In this document: positions 1 to 5,923 of the stretch, one piece after another
Layout of the letters: every line of letters begins with the position of its first letter
Numbering within the stretch: the first letter of the stretch is position 1
Origin: Bifidobacteriaceae bacterium
GTDB taxonomy: Bacteria; Actinomycetota; Actinomycetes; Actinomycetales; WQXJ01
Reading direction: 5' to 3'
Assembly: GCA_031261885.1 (NCBI GenBank)
Contig: JAISIU010000024.1
Coordinates: 1-8,874 of the forward strand
DNA: 8,874 bases
Notes under the pieces: model-generated
Told to the model about the DNA's origin: nothing
Database searches by the model: none
Seen by the model: the letters and a program-made list of their open reading frames with translations, nothing else
Program-made: the position numbers and the translations under genes

Positions 1-3000
1 GCGCGCAGACGGCCGGAGGCGGAGACCTTGACGACCTTCGACTTCGAGCTCTTCCACGTCACCGTGGCGTTCGGACCAACCGAGCGGTAGGCGGCCGCGA
101 CCAGGCGGAAGACCTTGCCTTTGACGAGAGTGACGTGCGCCTGCGACACCTTGACGCGGGTCACCACGCCGAGGGTCGTGCCGCCCGCCTTGTTGACGTT
201 GGGGTTCTCGTTCGGGTTGACACCGTTCCCGCCGTTGGCCCCGTTGGCGCCGTTCCCGCCGTTGGCCCCATTCGTGCCGTTACCTCCTGGCGTACCCGTC
301 GGGTTGCCCGTGGGGTTCCCGGTTGGGTTCCCCGTCGGATTCCCCGTCGGATTCCCGGTTGGGTTGCCTGTCGGATTCCCGGTCGGGTTCCCCGTCGGGT
401 TCCCGGTGGGATTCCCGGTCGGGTTCCCGGTGGGATTGCCCGTGGGGTTGCCAGTCGGGTTCCCCGTGGGGTTGCCAGTCGGGTTCCCGGTCGGGTTGCC
501 CGTCGGATTACCCGAACCGCTCGGCGTCGGCTCAGACACAAACACGAGACCACTCAAAGCGTCGGTCATCGCTGCGGTCGCGGTGTTGACGACACTCTGC
601 GTGGCGTTCGCCGGATCCCTCAGGATCACAACCGCGTTCTTCGCAGCGGTAGCGAGCGTGGACCAGCTGTCCGGCGTGTACTGCTTCTGGTTCGGCACCA
701 GTGTGTAGTACGTGCCGAGCAGGCTCGCCAACGCCGACGTGTCGCCACGATTCGCCAGTTTGTTCAGAGCGTCCTGCAACGCGTCGAGGGCATCCTTTGC
801 GGCCTGGTCAGCCGTCGCGTCATCGTTCGGATCGTTGTTGTTGATCGCCGCGAGCGCATCCTGCAGAGCCTTCTTCGCGGCGTTCAACGCGTCGAGCAGG
901 TCCTGGTAGGACTGGTCGGTGTAATCGCCCGGCTTGTAGACGCCGTTGGCGATGTCGACAGCGATCTTGTTGAGGATGTTCTGAATGTCCTGCAACGTGG
1001 TGTCGCACTGCCCGTTGACGTCAGTCGTCGTGCATTCGTCGCCACCGCCCGAACTGGAGACCAGCTCCAGGTTCTGCAGGGCGCCCGCGAGGCCGTCGAG
1101 GGCGTTCTTGACATCCGCCGTCGAGGCGTTGTCCGGGTTGTCCAAGAGGCCCTTGGCCACCTGGGCCGCGACCGACGCGTTGGCCCAGCTGACCGGCTCG
1201 TAGTCGCTCGGCTTCAGCACCGCGTAGTGGTTGTAGTACAGGTCCTGCAACGCCGCGATGTCGCCGCGATACGCCAGGCCAGCGATCGCGTCGAGCAGGT
1301 CCTGCAGCGCGGCATTCGCCTGCTCATCGGTCGGATCATCGGCCGCGACGGCCTTGGCGGCGTCCAGCGCGTCCGTGAACGCCTTGTACGAGTCCGTCGT
1401 GTAATCGTCGGGGTCGTACTTGCCGTTCGCCATCGCCTGGGCGATGCGGTCGAGCTCGTCCTGCAACGCGGTCTTCCCACCGCCACCGGCGGGCGTGCCG
1501 TCCTGCGTCACCGTGATGGTCGCGTTCACCGCGACGGGTCGCGTGAACCCCGGCACCGTGACGACGGCCGTGACCTGAGCGGCGCCGAGCTGCGTGGCCC
1601 GGAACACGCCGTTGACCACGGTCGCGCCGGCGGTGTTCGTGCCCTGGTAGGCGACCTGGAAGGTGGCCGTCGTGCCGGTGGTGTGCCGTGCGTCATCGGC
1701 GGACAGCTGGTAGCCGGCCTGGGCCTGCGCCAGCGAGATGGTCTGGTCGGTCATCTCGGCGAGCGCCTCCGGGAACGGCGACGGGTCGGTACTCGTGACG
1801 ATCACGGGGAACTCCGCGGTCTTGGTCTGGCCATCCGCCGTCACCGCGGCCGTGATCTGGGACCAACCGGCCCCGACGGCCTTGACCGTGCCCGTCTGGT
1901 CAACCGACGCGACAGCCGGATTCGAGCTGGTGTACGCCACCGCGACCTTCGACAAGTCGAAGAACGACTGGTCCGTGCGCGTCGCGGACAGATCCGCATG
2001 GATCACCTTGTTCGGCGTGCGGGTGTCGAGCCGGATCCCGGACGGAATGGCCGTGACCTGGCCGAGCGCCTCGGTCAAGGTGCCGGACAGGTTCAGCGTG
2101 GCCGTGAGATCGGTGACTCCGGCGGCCGCGACGTCCGAGCTGGCGCCACCGACCTTGATGGTCCAAGCGCCTTGGTCGAACGATTCCGCGCCCGTCTGTT
2201 CGTCCCAGAACCACAGATCGGAACCCGACAACTTCAGGTTCACGGTCTTCGTGATGCCGGCCGGGACCGCCACCTTTTGGAAGGCCTTCAGCTGTTTGAT
2301 CGGCCTCGTGGTGGAACCGGGCTGATACTTCGGGCTCGTCGCGTACAACTGGACCACGGCCTGCGCGTCCTTGGTCGACGAGTTGGTGACGTCAACGCTC
2401 GCCGTGATCGCGCTGTCGGGCGTGATCTGGTCGCTGGACAACTTCAGGTTCGAATACGTCAGGTTCGAATACGTCAAGCCGTAACCGAACGGATAGTCGA
2501 CGTCGCCCGTGAAGTACTCATAGGTGCGCCCGTCCGTGTCGCCGCTCGGCGCCAACGTGTAGTCGGTGATGGCCGGCAGCTGGTCCACGTTCTTGTACCA
2601 CGTGAACGGCAAGTGGCCGGACGGGTTCGTGTTGCCGGACAGAACATCCGCCGCCGCGTCGCCCTGGTACTCGCCGTTGTAGGAGACCCACGCCATCGCC
2701 GAGACGGCGTCCTTGAAGGAATTGACGTCCACCTGCTCGACGGAGTTGATCCAGGCGACCGTGTTGGCCGGCTTCGCGGCCTCTTCCGTGGCGGTCAGGT
2801 CCGTGTACTGCGAATCGCCGGCCAGGTTAGTGGTGCGCAAGGCCGCGACGGCGCTGATGAGCTTGTCCTGGGCGTAGGACAGACCGAGCGAGGCCCGGTC
2901 GTAGGACTCGTACGATTCCTCGGTGCGGGTTCCGACCATCGTGACGATCGCGTCGGCGTTCTTGATGTACCACGCGGCCGAATGCTCGGCGTTGTTGTCG

Positions 3001-5369
3001 TTCGAGTTCGGGTTCTTGATCTGGAGCGTCGCGTAGTCGGCGGGCGCATAGCCATCGTTGTGGTACTCGAAGTACAGCGACTGGCTGGCACCGGTCTGAC
3101 CCGAATACGCCACGGTGTGAGTGGTGCCGTCCGCCGGAATGTTCGCGACGACGGCGCCCGAAGCGTCACCCTGCTTCACGACGAAGTAGCCCTGCGGGTC
3201 GACGACGTGATAGCTGCTACGGGTCGACGTCGGAGGCGCGGTCTGGTCCCCGATCGAACTCGGCAGGTTGCCGCCTTCGACGAGGGTGATCTGCTGCGCG
3301 CCCTGCGGCACGTCGACGGTCGCCGTGAAGTACCCGGCCATCTCGCCGCGCGTGTCACTCCACGTGCCGTTCGAGCCGCCGTTCGTCGGCACGGATTCAC
3401 CGTTCCAGCCGATGATGGCGTCGCCGGCGATCGCGTCCGTGGCGACCGGGTTGCCGAGGCTCGCGCCCGAGGCGTCCTGGAAGCTGAGCAGTCCGTCCGT
3501 CTTGTTGCCGAGGTTCGGCTTGTTCAGCACGATGGCGACGCCGCCCGGAGTGGTCGCGGACGAGAAGCCGTCTACCGAATTGTTCAGCGCCGGGTTGCCG
3601 TCCGTGCCGTTCTTCAGGTTGGTGGCCGGCTGGCCCCAATCCGGCGGCAGGTACGGCGAGACGTCGGCCGGGGTCGTGACCGTCCCATTGAGCGCCCGCT
3701 CACGGCCCGTCCACACGTCCTTCCACGTGCCGGTCGCCACTGGGTGGTCCGGGTCGGCGTTGTCCGTGATGCCCGGGATGTAGACGACATTGCCAGTGCC
3801 ATAGGTGCGTTGGAGCGCGGCCAGAAGGCTCTGGTTCTGACCTGACACAGGAGACAGGTACGGCGTGTAGTTGCCGTGGATCTCTTCGCCGGACAAATAG
3901 CCCATGACGACGATCTTCGGTGCGTTACCGCTGGTGGCGGGCAGCGTGTTCGGATCGAGCGGCAACGTGCCGTCGTTCTTCAGCAGCACGGGCGCCTCTT
4001 CCGACAGCGTCTTCGACGCCTCGCCGTGCGAGCCGGTCGCGGTGATCGCGGACTTCTCGTAGTCGCCGCCGTGGAACGGATTGTCGCTGGCCGGATCGAA
4101 CTCGCCGAGCTCGACGCGGACCTTGAAGATGCGCTCCAGGTTGATGTCGAGGTCGTCCTCGGTGATGAGGCCTTGGCTGATCGCGGACTCCAGGTACTGC
4201 GTGTAGTTGACGCCAGCCGTGCACTCCATGTCGGTGCCGGCCTTCAGCGAGAGCGCCACCTGCTGCTCGTGGGTCTGGACGTACTGGTGCCCCGTGAGGA
4301 CGTCGGAGACGGCGCCGCAATCGGACGTGATGAAGCCGTCGAAACCCCACGTGCGACGCGCCAGCGTGTCGATCGCATAGGTGTTGGCCGGCATCGGAAC
4401 TCCGTTGACGGCACTGTAAGCCGTCATGCCGGATTTCGCGCCGTACTTGCCGTACAGCGCCGCGAACTGAACCGTGTAATAGTCACGCAGCTCGCTCTCG
4501 GTCATGTTCGAGGAGCCGATGTGACGCGTCGTGTCCGCGTTGTTCGCGAAGAAGTGCTTCGGTGTGGCGACGGCCTTGAGGTAGCCGCCGTTCGTGGACG
4601 GTGTGCCCTGCAGGCCGGTGACGAAAGCGCCACCGATGTCGCTGGTCAGGAGCGGATCTTCACCATAGGTCTCCTCGGCGCGGCCCCAGCGGGGGTCGCG
4701 GTCCATGTTGACCGTCGGCGACCAGTAGGTCAGCCCCTTGTTGCGGAAGTTGTTGTAGGCGCGGGCCTCGTCGCCGGCGTAGCTCATGCCGGTCTCGACC
4801 GCGCTCGTGTCCCAGGTCGACGCCATCGACAGGCCCGTCGGGAACTCCGTGGAGACGCCCACATCGTTGTACTGGGGGTTGTTGTCCGTCAGGCCGGGGA
4901 TCTTCGTCCAGTCACCGGACACGGAGCCTGTCGGGTCGACGACATAGCTGTCGGTCTCCGGGTCGTAGTAAACGTTGTGCGCGTTGTAGTAATCGGTGGT
5001 CGTGGTGCCGGCGATCTTGTCCGTCGAGGACTCGTTCATGCCGCCACGGGCCACACCGTGCAGCGCTTCGTTCCAGTAGTTGTACGTTGCGACGCCGAGG
5101 CGGGGGATCCCGGGCGCGGTCTGGCTCGACTCGGTCGAGGCACGCAGCTGCTGGATCTTCTCGCCGAGGGTCATACGCGAGACCAGGTCGGCCGCGCGCA
5201 CGTCGGCCGGAACCGACGGATCCTTGTAGGGCATTACATCTGCCGCATGGGCGGCCGTGCTACTGCTCGTCACCGCTGGCAACGCCAGTCCGGTGATGGC
5301 CAGCGCACCAGCGCCCAAGAGGGCGGCCGCGATCGCGATGCGTCGCTTGGCCGTGGTGGGATGGGTCAT
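1..5369 (-). CDS. Secreted multimodular GH3 glycoside hydrolase (beta-glucosidase/beta-xylosidase type), C-terminus cut by window edge
   Basis: I read this frame open from the ATG at 5369 to the left edge (1789 codons). Residues 1-42 form a signal peptide: KRR, a hydrophobic core, then AHA|AD. The GH3 N-terminal domain (about 44-420) shows YNYWNEALHG (96-105), RWGR around W228, K271-H272 and SDCGAVSD with predicted nucleophile D350. The GH3 C-terminal domain carries TEESYESYDR, with E821 (or E817/E818) the likely acid/base, and ends with a PFGYGLTYS motif near 960. About 200 residues (roughly 610-800) of Gly/Asn/Thr-rich sequence interrupt it, probably an inserted beta-sandwich. Next come an Fn3-like domain (about 985-1080), two Ig-like domains (about 1095-1290; the first has SSNPAVASVDQTGTVKAVGA, typical of Big_2), four FIVAR-like helical modules (1300-1612), GNPT and G-X-N tracts, and a further Big_2-like domain at the edge. 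Known of the family: GH3 enzymes remove terminal beta-glucose, beta-xylose or alpha-arabinofuranose from glycans; the substrate here is not resolved. Inferred: it is exported and probably wall-anchored by sequence beyond the window. Confidence 0.93.
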   Translation of the reverse strand, partial: MTHPTTAKRRIAIAAALLGAGALAITGLALPAVTSSSTAAHAADVMPYKDPSVPADVRAADLVSRMTLGEKIQQLRASTESSQTAPGIPRLGVATYNYWNEALHGVARGGMNESSTDKIAGTTTTDYYNAHNVYYDPETDSYVVDPTGSVSGDWTKIPGLTDNNPQYNDVGVSTEFPTGLSMASTWDTSAVETGMSYAGDEARAYNNFRNKGLTYWSPTVNMDRDPRWGRAEETYGEDPLLTSDIGGAFVTGLQGTPSTNGGYLKAVATPKHFFANNADTTRHIGSSNMTESELRDYYTVQFAALYGKYGAKSGMTAYSAVNGVPMPANTYAIDTLARRTWGFDGFITSDCGAVSDVLTGHQYVQTHEQQVALSLKAGTDMECTAGVNYTQYLESAISQGLITEDDLDINLERIFKVRVELGEFDPASDNPFHGGDYEKSAITATGSHGEASKTLSEEAPVLLKNDGTLPLDPNTLPATSGNAPKIVVMGYLSGEEIHGNYTPYLSPVSGQNQSLLAALQRTYGTGNVVYIPGITDNADPDHPVATGTWKDVWTGRERALNGTVTTPADVSPYLPPDWGQPATNLKNGTDGNPALNNSVDGFSSATTPGGVAIVLNKPNLGNKTDGLLSFQDASGASLGNPVATDAIAGDAIIGWNGESVPTNGGSNGTWSDTRGEMAGYFTATVDVPQGAQQITLVEGGNLPSSIGDQTAPPTSTRSSYHVVDPQGYFVVKQGDASGAVVANIPADGTTHTVAYSGQTGASQSLYFEYHNDGYAPADYATLQIKNPNSNDNNAEHSAAWYIKNADAIVTMVGTRTEESYESYDRASLGLSYAQDKLISAVAALRTTNLAGDSQYTDLTATEEAAKPANTVAWINSVEQVDVNSFKDAVSAMAWVSYNGEYQGDAAADVLSGNTNPSGHLPFTWYKNVDQLPAITDYTLAPSGDTDGRTYEYFTGDVDYPFGYGLTYSNLTYSNLKLSSDQITPDSAITASVDVTNSSTKDAQAVVQLYATSPKYQPGSTTRPIKQLKAFQKVAVPAGITKTVNLKLSGSDLWFWDEQTGAESFDQGAWTIKVGGASSDVAAAGVTDLTATLNLSGTLTEALGQVTAIPSGIRLDTRTPNKVIHADLSATRTDQSFFDLSKVAVAYTSSNPAVASVDQTGTVKAVGAGWSQITAAVTADGQTKTAEFPVIVTSTDPSPFPEALAEMTDQTISLAQAQAGYQLSADDARHTTGTTATFQVAYQGTNTAGATVVNGVFRATQLGAAQVTAVVTVPGFTRPVAVNATITVTQDGTPAGGGGKTALQDELDRIAQAMANGKYDPDDYTTDSYKAFTDALDAAKAVAADDPTDEQANAALQDLLDAIAGLAYRGDIAALQDLYYNHYAVLKPSDYEPVSWANASVAAQVAKGLLDNPDNASTADVKNALDGLAGALQNLELVSSSGGGDECTTTDVNGQCDTTLQDIQNILNKIAVDIANGVYKPGDYTDQSYQDLLDALNAAKKALQDALAAINNNDPNDDATADQAAKDALDALQDALNKLANRGDTSALASLLGTYYTLVPNQKQYTPDSWSTLATAAKNAVVILRDPANATQSVVNTATAAMTDALSGLVFVSEPTPSGSGNPTGNPTGNPTGNPTGNPTGNPTGNPTGNPTGNPTGNPTGNPTGNPTGNPTGNPTGNPTGNPTGNPTGNPTGTPGGNGTNGANGGNGANGANGGNGVNPNENPNVNKAGGTTLGVVTRVKVSQAHVTLVKGKVFRLVAAAYRSVGPNATVTWKSSKSKVVKVSASGRLR
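216..287 (-). repeat. Eight Gly-X-Asn triplets in the GH3 protein
   Basis: Read on the minus strand, this 72-base stretch encodes eight consecutive G-X-N triplets (X is G, T, A, G, A, A, G, V). It follows the GNPT tract after a short G-T-P link. The Gly-every-third pattern is collagen-like in spacing, but Asn fills the third position and there is no proline, so a collagen triple helix is not implied. A flexible or extended spacer between the FIVAR modules and the last Ig-like domain is the likely role. An Asn/Pro-rich segment follows. Confidence 0.85.
297..512 (-). repeat. (Gly-Asn-Pro-Thr)x18 tract, 12-base tandem repeat
   Basis: There are eighteen contiguous 12-base units, each encoding G-N-P-T, covering residues 1620-1691 of the GH3 protein. 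All 18 units give the same four amino acids, while third codon positions vary (Gly GGG/GGC/GGT, Asn AAC/AAT, Pro CCG/CCC/CCA, Thr ACG/ACC/ACA/ACT), so the peptide rather than the DNA appears to be preserved. N-P-T is not an N-glycosylation sequon because proline follows Asn; the threonines could be O-modified. The tract probably acts as an extended, protease-resistant spacer holding the enzyme away from the cell surface. Units 13-14 and 15-16 are identical over 24 bases. Confidence 0.95.
534..1004 (-). repeat. Second FIVAR-like module pair of the GH3 protein
   Basis: Residues about 1456-1612 are the second copy of a roughly 150-residue duplicated unit. Each copy holds two helical FIVAR-like modules. 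Shared landmarks are ANGVYKPGDYTDQSY (copy 1: ANGKYDPDDYTTDSY), NRGDTSAL (copy 1: YRGDIAAL) and QYTPDSW (copy 1: DYEPVSW). This copy has extra residues, including NNNDPNDD, that the first lacks. FIVAR modules occur in surface-exposed Gram-positive proteins, often beside glycosidase domains, and are thought to help in glycan or wall contact; that role is not shown here. Confidence 0.75.
1050..1472 (-). repeat. First FIVAR-like module pair of the GH3 protein
   Basis: Residues about 1300-1440, after a GTPAGGGGK linker, form the first copy of the duplicated unit: two helical FIVAR-like modules with Y-T/E-x-x-S-Y/W signatures (DYTTDSYKAF and DYEPVSWANA) followed by A-L-x-x-A patterns. A short segment with two cysteines (C1446 and C1455), which could form a small disulfide loop outside the cell, separates it from the second copy. 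Its RGD (1368-1370) sits 173 residues before the RGD of copy 2 (1541-1543), giving the period of the duplication. Confidence 0.75.
2444..2476 (-). repeat. 15-base perfect tandem repeat inside the GH3 coding region
   Basis: The unit tcaggttcgaatacg occurs twice in tandem (2444-2458 and 2459-2473), followed by the first three bases of a third. It encodes the repeated T-Y-S-N-L at the end of the GH3 C-terminal domain, just after the F-G-Y-G-L motif. The repeat keeps the reading frame. Confidence 0.85.
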
Positions 5370-5380
5370 CTGGGGGTGGT

Positions 5381-5388
5381 TCCTTCCT
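5381..5388 (-). promoter_or_regulatory. Ribosome binding site of the GH3 gene
   Basis: On the minus strand AGGAAGGA lies 11 bases before the ATG at 5369. It is the only strong purine-rich Shine-Dalgarno match nearby, and it places the start so that a proper signal peptide (MTHPTTAKRR and onward) is produced. Confidence 0.75.
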
Positions 5389-5410
5389 GAACCCCGTTGG
5401 AAGGCGGCAG

Positions 5411-5434
5411 GCATGGCAAATTATGAGGCCATGT
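5411..5434 (-). promoter_or_regulatory. Candidate GH3 promoter -10 box inside an inverted repeat
   Basis: The minus strand has CATAAT (5425 to 5420), five of six matches to the -10 consensus, in an otherwise GC-rich region. Transcription would start near 5413 and give a leader of about 45 bases carrying the ribosome binding site. The hexamer lies inside a perfect 6-base inverted repeat (catggc 5412-5417, gccatg 5428-5433), which could be a repressor site. I see no convincing -35 box. A second imperfect palindrome (tcag-cgcgc-ctga, 5437-5449) lies where the -35 would be. Confidence 0.45.
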
Positions 5435-5687
5435 GCTCAGCGCGCCTGACTTAGACCGGGAACGAGTCGATGGGGCTCCGGGGCGCACGGGCGCGCCAGA
5501 GTGGGACGCAGATGCCATGTCATCAGGGGCGCAACGTTGGGGCCGGCATCCGGCATCGGCTCTCGGGGAGGCGATTTCAGGAGACGTGAGTGGGGGTCCA
5601 CGCCTTGGGGTTCTGTTTTGGTTGCAAGGACGACCTCTCGCGAGGCCGATGTGAGAACTCCGGTGTCGGGGGTTTTCACTAGAGACA

Positions 5688-5701
5688 TGCTAGCGCTTGC
5701 A
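5688..5701. promoter_or_regulatory. LacI-family repressor operator (TGNNANCGNTNNCA match)
   Basis: The 14-mer TGCTAGCGCTTGCA fits the general LacI/GalR-family operator pattern TGNNANCGNTNNCA at every fixed position and contains the typical central CG step within AGCGCT. Such sites commonly control sugar-use genes in Actinomycetota. It lies 319 bases upstream of the GH3 start and just outside the tRNA terminator, so the GH3 gene is the only sensible target. On the minus strand a TAGCAT hexamer overlaps the site and TTGTGC lies 19 bases before it, a weak promoter the repressor would cover. Alternatively the site is a distal, loop-forming operator for the promoter near 5420. Confidence 0.6.
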
Positions 5702-5716
5702 GACCGCTCCGGCACA

Positions 5717-5747
5717 AAAAATGAGACCCACAAGGGGTCTCATTTTT
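5717..5747 (-). terminator. Intrinsic terminator of the tRNA-Leu gene, apparently bidirectional
   Basis: A 13-base-pair perfect inverted repeat (5717-5729 with 5735-5747, core ATGAGACCC) with a 5-base loop ends in a T run on the minus strand, directly after the tRNA. Because the arms carry A and T runs at both outer ends, the same hairpin would also stop plus-strand transcription. It insulates the tRNA from the GH3 regulatory region. Confidence 0.9.
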
Positions 5748-5749
5748 CG

Positions 5750-5834
5750 TGCGCGAGGGGGGACTTGAACCCCCATGCCCTTATCGGGCATACGGACCTG
5801 AACCGTACGCGTCTGCCAATTCCGCCACTCGCGC
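5750..5834 (-). tRNA. tRNA-Leu, anticodon CAG
   Basis: The minus strand folds as a class II tRNA: acceptor GCGCGAG/CTCGCGC, a D arm containing AATTGGCAGA, an anticodon arm TACGG-TTCAGGT-CCGTA with CAG at positions 34-36, a long variable arm with a 5-pair stem (TGCCC/GGGCA), a T arm GGGGG-TTCAAGT-CCCCC and discriminator A. Anticodon CAG reads CUG leucine codons, the dominant leucine codon in high-GC genomes. The 3' CCA is not encoded (ACG follows), so it must be added after transcription. A terminator follows after two bases. Confidence 0.97.
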
Positions 5835-5844
5835 GCGCCGGTAC

Positions 5845-5871
5845 AGATTAGCACGCATTGGACGTGGTCAC
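5845..5871 (-). promoter_or_regulatory. Candidate promoter of tRNA-Leu
   Basis: The minus strand has TAATCT (5850 to 5845) as a -10 box and GTGACC (5871 to 5866) as a -35-like box with a 15-base spacer. The predicted transcript would begin a few bases before the mature tRNA end at 5834. The spacer is short, so the -35 assignment is weak. Confidence 0.5.
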
Positions 5872-5911
5872 CCCCCGCCCTGGGCCCCAGGCCCCGTTCA
5901 GGCAGGGTCGT

Positions 5912-5917
5912 TACGAT
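5912..5917 (+). promoter_or_regulatory. -10 box giving a leaderless alarmone synthetase transcript
   Basis: TACGAT matches the actinobacterial -10 pattern TANNNT, and its last base is 7 bases before the GTG at 5924, the usual distance from -10 box to transcription start. The mRNA would then begin at or within a base of the start codon. GAAGG touches the GTG directly, too close to act as a normal ribosome binding site, which supports leaderless translation. No -35 box is evident. An imperfect palindrome (cctgggccccagg, 5879-5891) lies upstream. Confidence 0.5.
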
Positions 5918-5923
5918 TGAAGG

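Larger units (their letters stand above)
5389..5716. other. Long non-coding region upstream of the GH3 gene
   Basis: About 330 bases lie between the GH3 ribosome binding site and the tRNA terminator without a credible gene. Open frames of 70-115 codons exist on both strands, but they begin in or cross the terminator, the operator or the tRNA and show no recognisable protein features. Contents I can support are the candidate -10 box near 5420, the LacI-type operator at 5688-5701 and an 8-base palindrome ctcgcgag at 5637-5644. The remainder looks like GH3 upstream regulatory DNA. Confidence 0.6.

Noticed and set aside
297..512. Possible CRISPR array or DNA-level satellite.
   Set aside because: The 12-base units have no spacers, are in frame, and vary only at silent positions, so this is a coding repeat.
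161..553. Arg/Thr/Pro-rich open frames in other frames across the GNPT tract.
   Set aside because: Any tandem 12-base repeat without stops yields repetitive open frames in several phases; only the minus-strand GNPT phase continues the GH3 protein.
135..3845. Very long open frame (1236 codons) on the plus strand opposite the GH3 gene.
   Set aside because: It is Arg/Val-rich with no recognisable domain, whereas the minus-strand frame gives coherent GH3, Ig-like and FIVAR domains. Long antisense frames are expected opposite high-GC genes with G/C third positions.
3876..5390. 504-codon plus-strand open frame opposite the GH3 N-terminal half.
   Set aside because: Antisense shadow of the signal peptide and catalytic domain; its composition is Arg/Val/Gly-biased and no motif is visible.
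5437..5733. 98-codon minus-strand open frame in the GH3 upstream region.
   Set aside because: It starts inside the terminator hairpin, has no ribosome binding site I can see, crosses the operator, and gives no recognisable protein. Conservation of the protein sequence in relatives would reopen the question.
5501..5851. 116-codon plus-strand open frame ending in the tRNA.
   Set aside because: Its last third is the complement of tRNA-Leu, a common source of spurious protein calls.
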